64,000 bases of DNA from Dasypus novemcinctus (lineage: Eukaryota; Chordata; Mammalia; Cingulata; Dasypodidae). The stretch lies in the NCBI RefSeq assembly GCF_030445035.2, contig NC_080690.1, forward strand, positions 28,546,796-28,610,795. The letters are read 5' to 3'. Below the pieces are notes generated by a model. It saw nothing but the letters and a program-made list of their open reading frames with translations. It ran no database searches and was not told where the DNA came from. A program made the translations under genes and the position numbers. Within the stretch, counting starts at the first letter, position 1, and every line of letters begins with the position of its first letter. This document shows, in pieces, positions 44,481 through 58,140 of this stretch.

Positions 44481-47459
44481 ACAGTTGACTTAAAGGAATC
44501 CCCATAATTGCTCATATTTAATTTAATCCCCTCACCATCATATCTTGTTATGATTTAATAAGAGGCTTGTTTAAAACAACTGAAAATCTAAACAATATCT
44601 ACAATACGATCCTAAATTTATTTAAATGTTTTCAAGCTTGTCAAAACTTTCTTGTTTTTTTTTCTTTCATCCTTATGACTTTGGATCCAAGTTAGAGTTC
44701 AACATCAAATTTTAAAAGAATGTTTTGCCTAATGCCACAATTGCTGTTTATTACTCGTCCCCTACTATTCCCAAGAAGGTTATGGTGGTTTTCAGATTAG
44801 GATTCCATAGCATCAAATGTGTGGAAAGGACTCTGCCTCACTGGGGAATATCACATATTTACTGACATAGCAATGCGTTGACCTTCTTAATGCTTCGGAT
44901 TTGTGAAGTTTTTCTTTTACCTGACAATCCTCCTGGCAGGCATTCCATTACGATTTGTGAATTCATGGAATTCATATTCCTCAGCCATACCTTCAGGAGA
45001 CATTCCATGAAATCATTAATTCATCTACATTTGAGAGCAATAAACCTGAAAGTTCTCAGGAATCATACCATGGTAAGCACACTTTATTTGCTTTTCTTGT
45101 TTTCACTTTCATTGTGTACTGAAGAATGAGAACTAGAAAAAAACTTGCATTTTACTACTGCAAATGATAGATAAGTTCCATTTTGCCATATCCTGCAACT
45201 GGAGATGTCGGAGTCTTCCCAGTTTCCTAACCCGTTCCAGGGCCCTGCTGCCTACTGACCAGTCTCCAACTAACCAACCAGTTGATTCACTGTCTCCCTT
45301 TGTCAAAATTACAATGAAGTTTCCAGTCATAGTGAAAAAGAAAAGTGTCTTTTACTGCACTGGTCTTTCTCCTTTTCATTCTGTCTGCCTCTCATGGAGA
45401 CCCAGACTGGAGACATCCTGCCCCATCTCAGTTAGCCAAAATTATTCTGACTACAACCCCACCCACCCCTTCCCCTTTTCTGATTATATATGCCTGCCCT
45501 GTCAGATAATTCCACATCCTTCTTTCTCTCAATACTCCACCACATATGCAATTTAAATCACCATTCAAAACACCTATGTAGCACAGACCTCTTTCTTCAG
45601 GAAGAGTAATCCTGGAGAAGATGTTGAAAGGAAAACACTCTTAAGGGAGTAGACACTCACCATTGTGACTTTACACTGCATCCCATTAAGAGTGGGTGGA
45701 ATTGTTAAAGAGGCAAATGCTTCGTCTTTCAGCATCCCTGATTATTTTAGAAATATCCTTATAGGGCTTATTAGCATTATCTTAATCCTCTTTCACACTG
45801 CTTAATCATCCAGACCTCTCCTAAGAATTAGTCAGGAAATTCCTATCACACTGCTTTGAACAGAGATTAGCAGGTATAGAAAAGGCTACCTTGAGTCTTG
45901 CACAGCCCAAATTCCATGAAGACCATGGATAGACCTGCTCTGAGGGTAACTGTGTAAAAGAGAATCAAAATAAACTCATTTTGAACCTAGAATACCTAAT
46001 CCACTGGGCTCTCTTTTCACTTTCTCAGCATGTTTTCTTCTACTTTAAGGAAATGACTTTCAAGAATATTGTCCATCTCTACCATTCTGGCTTTCTTTTG
46101 AGATGATTTTTTTACTTGTGACAATTCCCAGCTTTTGGTAACACATGACCTTTTCTCTATTTCTCATAGATGTGGGAAAGTACCCCAAGGAAAGGTTCAG
46201 ATCATTTGTTCAAAGTGAAAATGAATCTCTGAAAATTAAGCACAACCCAAGATGTGATCTATTTCTTTGTCCACTTGGGACTGTCTGGTCTAGCCACAGT
46301 TATAATTTGATTGTGGTTTGACTACTGTTCCTGTTTCCAAGATAGAATTAGTCAATTCTTGAATACCCTGTAAGCAGACAACACAGTCTGAGAAGAGAAC
46401 AGTTACTTAGTGACTGCCTGGGGAAAAAAAAAATCTCCTGATTCTCTTCACCTGTCCTCTGAAATAATGCACTGTTTGCTGCTCGCAACAGCTAGAAAGT
46501 GAAAAAGAGATGAGACCTATAGTCAATATTCTTTTCAACATTTCACAAAGGGATGTTAGATGCAGCATCAAAAAAATGTCAAATTTGCATAAATATTATA
46601 AGCATATTGTGCCTATTTTCTCATTCTGTTCACTCTGTCTCGTTAATTCGAGCCAGACAGCATGAGCTCTACGCTCTACGTGTGTCTGGTCCTCTACACC
46701 CTCTCCCCCTTCTGTTTCAGCTTCTGTTCCCAGCTAGTAGGACCTACCCTCAGGTCTCACTTCTTGCTTACATGGAACGGACTCAGTCAGGGTCTCTTGA
46801 GGAAGAGAGTTAAGAAAACAAGTTAGGGGTTGATTCATTCTATATGGTAGTGATTTTAAATCACAAGATTATCAAAGTGGCTGACTACTTCCATGTGTTA
46901 ACCGCAGTGATGAGAAAACGAATCTGGACCTCCTGATTCATGATCTTTCCTTCCTTCGCCGGTTGTACCCCACCTTTCACAGGTCACAGTCTCTGAGTGG
47001 AGGCCATCAGAGGGCTTGGCTGGACCACAGACAGGGCATATTTGGAGGGGGCAGGGGAGCTGTAAGGACCCTGACTTTGAGATCCGGAGTCCCGGACTCA
47101 TTAACAAGACCTAGCAATTCCTCCCCTATTTTCCAAGCAAGTTCTGCTCTTCACTTGGCAACATTTACTGTGCACCTTTCGTGGTTGCCCTTCTGCTTTC
47201 CCTCATCCCATCTCCGAAAAGGAGTAGAAGCCCAGGAATACAAGGAATGGGTTCCACTGACAGGACCGCGACCCTCAGCCTCTAAACCGGAGTCTCTGAG
47301 CAGAAAGGAGCGCTCCTACAAACGCCCTTCTCTTTACGTAAGAGGCCCTCGCAATAAAGAGGAAGTGAATTGCCCGCGTACACCCCTTTGCTTGTCGCAT
47401 CTTCTTCCTCCCATTGAAAGCAGCTGTGGGCCACTGAGATGCTTTTCAAGATAACGCTA
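44481..47459. other. Non-coding 5' flank of the CpG island
   Basis: GC content rises toward 46900. Frames at 45164-45556 and 46963-47454 have no recognisable domain and no splice support. No repeat could be named. Confidence 0.5.
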
Positions 47460-47799
47460 GCCCCAGGGCTCAGGTGAGACCCCTGGAGAGAAAGCTCGCG
47501 GATACCTCCTCCGTATCTTCTTGCGCTCTGCCAGCCCTCTTATCCCGGAGCTCGACCCGCAACGTGCTGCACACACAGCACAGAAGGGCGCATCTTCGGC
47601 GGGTGGCTCTGGCGGCGGAGACGCGCGGGGCGTGCTCGGGAGCGGGAAGCGAAAAGTTCTGCGCCCACTTGGTAGGGGAAAGAGAGCGAACCTGCAAGCG
47701 CGGGAGAGCGAAGGGGGAAGACAAGGAGGGGCGGGGTAGGGGACCGATTTCATGAATTTCCAAGTGGTAGACCTGCCTCTGCGCTCTGCCCAATGAGAT

Positions 47800-48199
47800 C
47801 CATCAGGGGAGGCACCCGGCTCACTTTTCCACATCACTTCACAGTTACATTTGGCAGGCAGGCGGGCTCGCACGCCGGAGCGCTCAGCCCAGAATTAGTG
47901 GATTTATTTGGAATCTCCCTGCCTCGTCGAAGCTCGTCCGCTGCCGGTGGCTTGTGCACAGACGGTAACATCAACGAACCGGCTGCACTTTGGGCTGCAG
48001 ACAACCACAGCCCAGCGTGCCCGCACCGTGTCTCCGCACCCAGCCCCGCAGCTCCGAGAGGCATGAACGGAATCCGGAGGCGCCTGCTCAGCGCGCGGGG
48101 ACCAGCTGGCGCTCGCCGCCCTCGGAAGCCGACCCCGAGCCCCTCCGGACATTTGTGAAGCGGCAGGCTTGAAATTCTCCAGCGCGGAGCCCCACGAGA
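47800..48199 (+). other. CDH8: Candidate CDH8 non-coding exon 1 (left edge unknown)
   Basis: CACGAGA|GTAAGTG at 48199/48200 is a strong splice donor, and the exonic side is GC-rich leader-like sequence. Joining it to the acceptor at 62743/62744 gives a leader for the coding exon. The left edge here is a placeholder, since the transcription start cannot be read from sequence. Other GT sites in the island could be used instead. Confidence 0.45.
48063..48158 (+). other. Upstream ORF in candidate exon 1, 31 codons
   Basis: ATG at 48063 in AGGCATGAACG context (a purine-poor, moderate start context) runs to TGA at 48156-48158, inside the candidate exon. If transcribed, it could reduce initiation at the CDH8 start. 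Confidence 0.4.
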
Positions 48200-49379
48200 G
48201 TAAGTGTACCCGCTCCCCCCTCCCTCCCCGCGCCCGTTTTTCTCCCCGCCGGGAGGAGGAAGGGGGACGAGAAGGGACCGTTTCTTTCAGGCATTCCCCT
48301 GTCCTACGGACACATTTCGCGCCTCCTTTCCCCCAGATGGTGGATGCGGGTTCCCAGTCCCCGCGCGCGGCTAAGCTGCGCCTCCTTTCCAGATCTACAT
48401 AGCTGATGGGGACGCCTCAGGGCTTTGCTGATGGGTTTTTTAAACTGCTCTGACAGAGGATACTGGGGAGTAGCAAGCTCCAAGCTGTGCCCATCCAGTT
48501 TTCCCGCCGGTCACCCTCTTCGCGATCGCCTGGCGATTTCGCCGCCTCTGGACGCAGGCAGGCGCCTCTGCAGCCGCGCGCCTTCACTGCGGGATCCGTG
48601 CGGTGAATGGAAAGCACGCTCCCCTGGCTGGGAGGAAGATGCGAGACGGAGAGGAAGGTGGCAAAGGGGCCCGGGAGGTTCTGCACGTTCCCCCCGCCCC
48701 CCCTTCCCGGAAATGAGGGAGGGCGACCCCCGCAGTGGGGCTGCGGGCCACGACTCACCAGTGCGAGCCCCCAGCGCCAGGCCTTCCCACAAGTGGCTGC
48801 CCCAGCAAGAGAGGCGCGGGGCCCACTGCAAACTTGCGCGGCTCTGAGCCGCCCCGCGGCTGTGCGCTGGCCCAGGACTCTGCCTCGCACCAGGCAGGCC
48901 CCTTAGGCAGTATTTTCTCTGAGCCGCGAGACTGCGCGCAGAGGCCCCCTGAGCCGGGGACTCCGTACGCCTCTTCTAGCGCCCGCAGAGCGGGGAACTA
49001 CGCTTTCTCCCGCCTCGCCGCCGCTCTTCCCCGAACCTGTTGGGGACCGGCCGCGCCCCTCGCAGATCCTCAGGAAAAGAGGGCTCTGGCCTCGGTTCTG
49101 CCGGCGCGTAACAGGTTCGTAAGGGGACCCACTCCCTCTCTCTCTGGCTCCAGCCAAGGCTGGGAGACAGTGAGAACCTACCGCCGCCAACACTGATGCC
49201 AACAGGTATCCACAGTTTCCTCCGCGTTTTCTCTCCCCAAGACCAAAGCCCTCCGTCACGCAATCTGGCAGAAAGCTCAAAGTTTCATTATCGCTGACCC
49301 TTCCCGGTAGGCTCCAAGCCTGCGGCGTGTCAAGGACTGGCCGTTTGCTTCCCCGAGCGGAGATGGCAGCTGTTTGCTT

Positions 49380-49510
49380 GGGTTGCTAAATGTGAGAAAT
49401 CAAAGAACATTAATTGTTTATTGTTGCAAACACACAACATTAGTGCGTAATGTCAAGTCAGGCTGGCAGCTGCTCACTTCAGCTCCAATTAAAGGCTAGA
49501 GCTTAAAACC
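49380..49510. promoter_or_regulatory. Candidate regulatory block beside the island
   Basis: The sequence packs homeodomain-type cores (CATTAATTG, CCAATTAAAG, ATTAGTG), a FOX-like TGTTTA and a SOX-like ATTGTT within 130 bp, with no repeat. The cluster suggests a conserved element, but no conservation data are available here. Confidence 0.35.
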
Positions 49511-50088
49511 CAGCAAGCGAGAGGGAGAAAAGGTCCTTTCAACTTTACCACCCTTTCCTGAAGATTCCACAAGAGTTTCCTCTCTCAAGCGGCACGATCA
49601 GGCCATCCCTTAGTACGCGGAGCTGCTAATCAGATCCGCCAGCAGCTTTCTTTCACCGAGCATCGCAGTATTTGGGGCTGACAATGGGAAGCAGGGGACC
49701 CTGGAGAAGGTATGCGAAAGCAATGCCCTCTCATCGGTCACCATCGCGAAGCAGATAGGAAGGATTGGGACTGGTTGGGACCGTTTTGAAGTGCCTGCCC
49801 GCTTTACAATACTCCTGACAGCCATCTCAATGGTTAAAAACCCTCGCTGGACTGTCACCTCTGGCTTCATTACAGGAGCTTTTCAACTGGAAAACTATAT
49901 GTGGGAAATAGATATTTATGTAAGATTTGAGAGTGGGATTTTCCATCCATTCAACCTTGCTGCTGTACCTCACTGAATGCAAAATGAGCCCTGTCGTTCA
50001 CACTAACCACCACTGAAATTTCTGCGTGACTATTGCCTTTCATCAGCTGTGTCCAGCATTGCAGTGATTTCATCTGAAGAGAGAGAAT

Positions 50089-50100
50089 GTGTGTGTGTGT

Positions 50101-50154
<54 letters not shown>
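50089..50154. repeat. (GT)n followed by (GA)n microsatellite
   Basis: About 12 bp of GT is followed by a roughly 50-bp uninterrupted GA array. Confidence 0.95.
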
Positions 50155-50156
<2 letters not shown>

Positions 50157-51966
50157 TTCTTCTACAGAGAGAGATTCTTCTACTAGAGCCCTGATACCTT
50201 TGAAGGATGTTCTTTCTTTAAGGGTTACCTTTTTTTTTCCCCTCAAAGGGAGTGCTCTATAATCATTATCATGCCTGGACATGTTTTTCTACTTCTCTGA
50301 GCTGGGTGACTGAAAGAAATGCTTGGGCTATCCTTATTAAGTAATAATAATACTAATACTGTAGTTCTGTTTTAGCAGACATAAAGATCCCCCATTCCAT
50401 AGTCATTTTTATGCTGGAACAGTTGCAGGATTTTAAATCATCTCTGTTTGTTGTTGTTGTTGTTTTAGCTCTGAAGAGGGCTTAGATTTGAGGAAACTCC
50501 CCTCTGAAAACTGTGAGAGGGACTTCTCAGGCATTCTCCATACTGCTTCAATAGGACTGTCAAGGGCAGCTCATCCTCCTCCTTCCTATTTCCTACACCA
50601 CCCAAGTGAGTGTCAAGGCATCTCCTAACCATCATGAATGGGCCAAATATTCTAGAGGCTTTGGCGAATGTTTTTTGAAATCTGCGGTAATGCTACCATT
50701 CAAACTCTTTAATCTCCCATATCCCTCCTACTGCAAGCTGTATCTTATATTTCTAATTGTTATTACTATTAAAAATCAGTGATTCTGCTTTACAATTAAT
50801 AATCTCTCAAATCCCTCACAACTCCAGGTGGGTCAATCTCTGCACCAAAAAGTCTCTAAATTACATGACTGCTTTCTAGTGTTTAGGATGCATTTTTTGA
50901 ACTCTTGAAGGTGTTTGAATTTAGCTGAAGTATAGACTATATTATAGCAGCCCTTACCAGAATAGTAGCTCCATTTGCCTGCTGTACACATATTAACTCT
51001 GAAAGAAAGTCCTTAACCTGGAAAATAACTTTATTGGGCTATTATGTAGAACTGTCGTCAAGACAGTATTCAACTAAAGCAACCTCTTCAATGATTTAAC
51101 ACTGAACACACTTTAAGCAGTGATGCATGCTTAATGTTTAAAAGAAAAGCAAAAAGCAAAAAACGAACAAACATACATGTTCAGCAGGATAGGATGGGCC
51201 ATTTGAGAAGTCGTTTGTAAGGCTGTTTGTTATATAAATACACTCAACATTTCCTTGTAAACTACATACAGATTTTAAGGTCTGATGCTGCTTGTTAGCA
51301 GGGAGCATCAGATTGTTGGAGCAAGCAAGGGAGTTCCAAAGGAGGATATAATAATTCTATTCAAAAACTTGTACCTCAGGGTTTTTCTTTCCAGGTTTCT
51401 TTCATTTTTTTTTTATTGATGGAAAAGTTAGACTTCACAGTTCATTAACTGTTCAGAAAACCTAAACCTTATCAACGTTAATAACAGTGCTTTAAAGAAA
51501 AAAATAATTGTTGCTTTTCTACTCAAGGTGGCACACGTCATGGCTTTATCAACATTCCACTTTGACAAGTTTTTCCATGCAAAATCAAAAGCTTTTATTG
51601 GGTAAAGTACAATCAACTTACATTTCCAACCACATTTCTGTGGTCTATCAGCAAAGTTTGGTGCTCGACAAACCAAAGAACAAGCATAAGCACAGTAGCG
51701 CTTTGATTAGAGGTGCACTTTAAAGACCTAAGAATTATTTTGGAAAATACCAGGTTCAGTGCTGCTACTGAAACTGATTTTAGTCAGTTTATATTTCTTA
51801 TAAAGTTAATAATTCCAGGAGGAAAAATGCAGTGTTTTTTTCTGTATTTCTAGCTTTGCTGGAACTCACAATTGAAAGCTCCTGACTTCATTGTATCATA
51901 TTCCACCTCTTATGGGCTGGGGGTTAAATCAAGGCTGATTCTTGCTGCATTATATTATATGTTTTA

Positions 51967-51982
51967 CACACACACACACACA
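51967..51982. repeat. Short (CA)n microsatellite
   Basis: Eight CA units in intron 1. Confidence 0.9.
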
Positions 51983-54900
51983 AATGCACACAAGGCTTAC
52001 TTCTTGAAAATGTGCCCAGATAACTAACTTATTTTTTGGTTCAAGTCAAGGATTTTTATCCTATTACCTTTACCATTTCACCTGGCTCAGATGATTTGAT
52101 TTGCTCTCCTGGATTTTTGTATTTGCATATCGAGAAATCTTTTTTTTTTTTAATGTTATCTGTGTGTGGTGCTGGAAAATTTTTCCCAGCATCTCATAAA
52201 TGTATATTTATGAAATGGAACAATATTTTCATGGCCCAAAGCCATCATCTGATTAGCAGGGTTTAATTAACCAAACGGTTATTAGTCCTCTCTCATTTCA
52301 TTCCCAGAGAAAGTTGTGATGAGCAATCTATTTCTGCTGCACTGTTGGTTCCTGCCTCTGGAACCCGCTTCAGATGTAGCCACAAGGAGAATATTAGTTG
52401 AACCTGGCAACTTCAAAAGGTCAGAAAAGAAATAAGTTCAAGGGATGCCATTTAGCTGCTTCTTCCATATGTTGCCGCTAACTAAATCTCCATTGCCACT
52501 TCATGGCAAAGCACAGGGGCCAAAACTGTTTTCTTTTTCTATCACATCCCACGCTTTTATTTCCCGAGTTTTAAATGTCATGTGCTATTTCCTATCATAA
52601 ACATTATCTACCTTCTTGCCTTTTGACTTCTCGTTTTTACAAGTTCTATTAGTGAGTAGAAACATATAGATGGAATTTTCTGTATCTCTTTGAAAAACAT
52701 CACAAAAGAATAACAATTGCATTAAGAGCCTCTGAATACTTTCCTTCCCTACCGCCACTGACAAATGCTGGAAAGATCATTGGTCAAGGTCGAAGCACAT
52801 AGTTAGTGCTCCTTGCATTAACAACTTATCAAAAACTATGCCCTTTCCATAATATTAGCTTATTGTCAGTAAAGGGAGAGATACAATTCATACCTAAAGT
52901 CCAATATTGTTACTGTCTACTTCAGTTTCTCTACAGAAACTTCTTGCCATTCTAAGTTTAATTTTAGACAGAGCTTTACTCATTTATTAAAATCAATTTT
53001 TCTTGTATTACACAAAGCACATTTTTCTTCCTCAAAATCATTTTTAAATGATATGGGAATATAAAAATGGCACATTTCAGCTTTGAAGAAATGAGAATAC
53101 CTCAAAGATTAGACTTGCATCAAAGGATACTATTAAACTATATGTATGCAAAGTTATACTTTATTGGTATAAATTCTCTAATTATGAAATTGTCACATGT
53201 TTTCCCCCAATAGTGTCTGTACCTTCTCCTTGCTTGGAATGTATAAAAAAGTAACTGAAGATAAAGTTATTTCCTATCTCACCTTCACTCCCTCCCCTCA
53301 ATCTTTCTCTTTCCCTTCATTTTGCGTTTGATTGTAACAGTTCACGTTAACCTCATGTCAACTGGCATCTAGGTCTCTTCAGTGTAAATTTTATAGTCCT
53401 CTATATTGATTTTAATGAGCAGAATAGTTGCCTTTTGTATTCACACAGAGGGGGAAATGAAATGATAGATATTTCTGTGAATGCATTTTGTGTTTAATAC
53501 AGAGCAAAGAAATATTAAATGGAATCTCCTTAATCCTTTCTACGTATCTCATTAAACAAAAATGTTGTTTTAGTATAATCATGTTCTATTAGCAGTTATA
53601 ATAGAACAGTATTTTCCATGCATCATTTCACTCTGGATAGATTAATGCATTAAATATGATTATTTGATTTCTGATGTGACACAAATAACATGAAATAAGT
53701 AGATTGGGAGAATGATATACATATCATAAAAGAAAGCTTTTCTTTCTTATCTCCAAAATTTCATATAAAAATTACAAAGGCATACTGTACTCTTTATTAG
53801 TCTATTGCTGTTTGAACTTGACAAATAGAATTTAACTTTCATGTGTCCAAGTATTCTCCTCTTCAAAATAGGGATGCTCAGAAATATGAGAAAAATTCAT
53901 ATCTAGTTTGATTTTGGGGGGGGGGGGTTCCACTAAAATAATTACACAGTAGCTAAAGATCATATGCTTGTTTTAGAATCTGTGTAACCAATCCTCTTAA
54001 TGCTCATGAACTATCCATTCTGTGTGGTATGTCAATATTATTTTTGTCAAATGATCACTCACTATCTATCTGACGTCTACTTATCCATCATCTGTGTCTG
54101 TAGCTCATGCTGCCAGTGTCAGTGGGTGGTTTTTAAGCTATAAAGTCTTTGAAATATGAACGAATGACAGTAAGGTACACTTTTAAGGGTGGTTGCTACA
54201 CAGTCTAATCTAATTGGAAGAATCTTGACTGGGAGACTTGGCTGCATTTCAATTTCAGTATAACTGAGTTTGTAGCTCTGGTTTTATGATAAAACAGATT
54301 TAACCATTCCCATATTTCTTAAGAAAGAAAGGAAAACTGATTTCTATCTATCATCAGTAGTGCTAAAATTTCTTGAAATAAACATGAAAAGTGTGTTGAA
54401 AGTTTTTGGAAGAAGGCAGTACCTGAACCTAATCTCTAATTAGATGTGCACTGGCCTTGGTGTCTGTGAACTGGTAGAGACTACTTGGGTCACTCTCACT
54501 TGCAGGTAGATAATTTAGGAAACACCATGGAACTTCTCTTGTGGAAGACAAGTACCAGGCCATGGTTTTCAATGAGTTGTTATGATTTGATTGAAAGTGA
54601 ATATCCATGGTCTGGACATGTAGTGCTTGTGCTTTGCCCTTTTAGGAGAAAATTATAGTGAACAACACCATCTTCTCTGTGGAAAGGAGAGACATGGTAG
54701 GCTCTGCAGAATAAAAAATATAGTCCTTCAGAGGCCTAATAAAAGTATTTGAAATCATTAATTTAATTGTATGTTATCTGTGCTTAGAGAAAGCTATTTA
54801 TATAATGCTGTTTCATTTAAAACCACTTTTTTGGTGGCCATTTTTCTTTGTTGTTGTTAAAAGTTGGAAAGCTTATTTTGCTTATTACCTATCTAGAATG

Positions 54901-55049
54901 TTGGAATCTTTCCATTGCTGTGCACAGCAAGAAATTGAAATAATTATTTAAAAACTCACTTTATATTTTTCATTAAGCACGTCAAACACTCAATAAATAG
55001 TAACTGATGTTGCTAAATTGGCAGAGTTTTACCTACCTTATCTTGTTTC

Positions 55050-55210
55050 TATTTACTGCAGGCTTTCAAGGTACAGGTATTAAACTGATTATCAGTTTCC
55101 TCATCTGCCCAAATTGAGATAAGAAATTTGCCCAGGTCACTCATCTTCTGAATGATTCACATTACTTCTGTCTGACTCCAAAGTCAAAGTTTTTATCTGC
55201 TAGCCTACGC
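55050..55210 (-). mobile_element. MIR SINE fragment (weak)
   Basis: Mixed MIR complement landmarks: GAAATTTGCCCAGGTCACTC and TCTGACTCCAAAGTC. Confidence 0.5.
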
Positions 55211-55984
55211 ATATCCCCACAATTCAGCTGTACTGAAAGATTAAAAAGAGTAAGATTGTCTCTGATGGGTTGTTTTTATTTAGAAGTCCTGTACAATTTG
55301 TTTCGCTTAGCTGGTCTTTGGCTACTAAGTATAAGCGCATGTTTAAAGAGAGAAACAGATATAACTTTTCAATAGAGGAAGAGGGATCTAGATTAGACTC
55401 AAGAAACGACTTCCTGCTACATGCCTGTAATTGGTGAGAGAGGTGTGGGACTTCTAGTCATCTGTTTTGGGAGGGTTTAATTATGTTTCTGCTGCAAGAA
55501 AGCCCAGCAGGATAGATTCACCCTCAACATCTTAGCTATATGATCCCAAGAAAGCTGTATAAATAAAATTCTGGGTCTTTAACCCTAGAGAAAGGAAGGA
55601 CTTTGTTTTGATCTTCTCATCTTTATTGCAAGCTTTATCAGTCCGTTCTCAAATTTCTATGTAGATAGAAATTTCCTATATGAAGAACAGACTTCTGATT
55701 CCATCTTGGGACAAGAGGAAAAGCTTTAATTTTTCTTTTGCCCAAGCTAATCAGTAACTGTAGCACTTGAAGAAAATAAAAGTTTCCGGGGAAAAGAAAA
55801 GCAGTAACATGTCAATAATAGAGTAAAAAATGGATCTGACAAGTATTATCCTGGGTGCAAAAGAAACACATGATGTACTTTTGGACAGACTGACATCTGG
55901 ATAAGTAAATGATCTGATGCTGAAGGATGTTAGATGACCAGAAAGGTTGTAGCTGAGGGGAGGAATAAACAAATAAATACTTCT

Positions 55985-56045
55985 CTGTGTGTGTGTGTGT
56001 GCTGTGTTGTGTGCATGTGCGGTGTTGTGTGTATGTATGTGTGTA
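55985..56045. repeat. Impure (TG)n microsatellite
   Basis: TG units interrupted by C and TA steps. Confidence 0.85.
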
Positions 56046-57514
56046 CATAAATAATTGCAGAATGCTATTTCTCCAAGGGAATTGGGTCAAGATTCTGAAG
56101 GATTTTGGAGAGGCGGCTTTTTTGTATCATTTATATTTGGACATACACAAATAACATTCTGCTCTAAAATAAAAAAAAACGATTCCTTCCTATTTTGCTC
56201 CAGTTACCCAGGGTTTGGTGTGAATTGCACTGGGCCACACACTGAATTGCATCCCTTATGCTCCTGAAATACCACTTTGAATTCAATGTGCATTTACCTG
56301 TTTTGAAGTAGCTTGCTAATGGCTCTAAATTCAAGGTCAGAAACATTTTTTAATGGAAACTCTCTGGTCCTGTATGTCATTTTTGCTTCTATGAAATATT
56401 ATGGCCACTAAACCCAGTGGATAATAAAAGCATAATTTCCTGTCAACCACAATAATCTGCTGGATTGAATCTTGAAATGTCTGTAAAAGGCCGTTTTTAT
56501 TTTAGACTTCACCCATCAGTGTATGGCTCATCATTTGAAACTTCAGTCCACACTGTTTACAAAATCAATGGTGTGATATGTTTTTGCATAATGACTTAAC
56601 ATATCTGAGCATTGACCGAGTTCACCTTAACAAAATATTGGGGTCAGCAGAGTAACAATCAAGCTGGCATTAAAACTATCTCTAATGTGTAAGTATGACT
56701 GAAAAGTAAGATTAAAGGAATCTTACCCTGGAGAAGATATTTTCTTACAGGAGAATTCTAAAGACTTTCTCATATGTAAGAATTCCAGAGAGACTGTAAA
56801 ATCTCTTCATCTCACTATCTGGGTGTAAATCAATGCAGCAGCATTGTAATAAAGTGGATTGCTTGGTCAGACAGACACACTGTGGTTGGAAAATCTAAAA
56901 ATAAATTGATTTTTTTACCCAAGCTTTACAACCTTACTCAATTTCTTCTTTGCGTAGAAGTAAGCAGTTTGTGCATGCAGCTACTAGTCACAATATTTAT
57001 TTATTTTGATAACAGTGACATAGCATTCTATTGCAACTCAACTATCCCTATAAAGCTATTCTTTGGTAATCAAAGAGGACAATGGTAGCTTTGGTTGCGG
57101 TAGAGTTGCAAGCTTATAAAGAGTAGGGTTTCAAGTGTCATGTTAGAATCCCATTTTCTTTCCAAGTGACTGGATCATCTTGAAAGGCAGGTCTCACTAC
57201 CCATTGATAGCATGCATGTGCATGAGAGCAGAACAATTAGCCAGGCAACTTTCCCACTGACACTGGTAGACACAGGGTGGAGAGGAACACATTATAACAA
57301 ACATGAAACCCCATGTATTCAGACACCCAGTACAGGGTTTCCCAAAGTCTGATAAATGTGTGTACTCAAATGTGCATAATAATGAGTAGTGCATGGGCAT
57401 CGTATTAAATTATTTCTGACGAAAAAGTGACTCTCCCAATGTACGACTGAAATCCCCATGCCACCTCAAGGAGGTATGAGTTGGAAGCTGATCCTATTCT
57501 CTGGAACCCCTTGC

Positions 57515-57700
57515 TCCGCCAAGTGCAGTCCACAAATAAGTTGCAAATTGCCCTGGGAGAGTGAGTTAGAAATGCAGAATGTCAGGTCCCACTCTAGATT
57601 GACTGGATCAGAACCTCCTTTTTAACAGGAATTCTATTATAGATGATTTGCATGCATATTAAAATCTGAGAAGCACTCCACTAGGGATGTGCTGGAGCCA
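57515..57700 (+). mobile_element. MER5-type hAT-Charlie MITE
   Basis: GTTAGAAATGCAGAATGTCAG, CTGGATCAGAACCTCC, TTTAACAGGAATTC, and AAATCTGAGAAGCACTCC follow the family order. Confidence 0.75.
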
Positions 57701-57949
57701 GCTCTTACCAGCCTACCAGAGCTGATAGTTAAATTCTTCAGGGACTGTCCGAGTCTATTGATGGTCATGTTGGCAGTTTAAAATAGGTCACGCAGTGGGA
57801 CAATTTATACCATGGAGATCAGAAAACACCACAAATCTGGAGTTCTTTATTTCTTTCAGAGAGCCATTTGTAAATTTTTAGCAGCACACCACTACTTCTC
57901 ACAGGTGCAAGTCTTCCATTTTAACAGGGAGATGCGTTCAGGTTTTGAT

Positions 57950-58080
57950 AGTGTCTAGTTAAGTGAATGCAAACCATTTTTTAAAAATACTAAACTCTCT
58001 GTGCTTCAGTTTGCTTTTCTCTAAAATGGGGATGCTGTTAAAAAGTAACAGTACATTAAAAGGGTTTTTTGAAAATTAGA
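57950..58080 (+). mobile_element. MIR SINE fragment (approximate)
   Basis: Sense landmarks: CTCTGTGCTTCAGTTTGC and CTCTAAAATGGGGATGC. Confidence 0.7.
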
Positions 58081-58087
58081 TTTTTAT

Positions 58088-58140
58088 GTATTTGTGTGTG
58101 TGTAAATATGTATATACACACATATATACACACACATATG
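58088..58140. repeat. TG/CA/TA-rich simple repeat
   Basis: Short TG, TATA and CA runs in succession. Confidence 0.7.

Larger units (their letters stand above)
47460..49330 (+). promoter_or_regulatory. CDH8: CpG island, probable CDH8 promoter and first exon region
   Basis: GC content and CpG density are far above the AT-rich flanks over nearly 1.9 kb, while neighbouring sequence is CpG-poor. It lies upstream of and on the same side as the CDH8 start exon, where an unmethylated promoter island is expected. There is no clear TATA box. Start sites inside the island are not determined. Several long frames here are GC-driven chance frames. Confidence 0.8.

Noticed and set aside
45164..45556. 130-codon + frame upstream of the island
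   Set aside because: No recognisable domain, low-complexity Ser/Pro content, and no supporting splice context.
47457..49280. Many long overlapping frames (up to 157 codons) on both strands
   Set aside because: GC-rich CpG island sequence has few stops. The frames overlap each other in all registers and none resembles a known protein.
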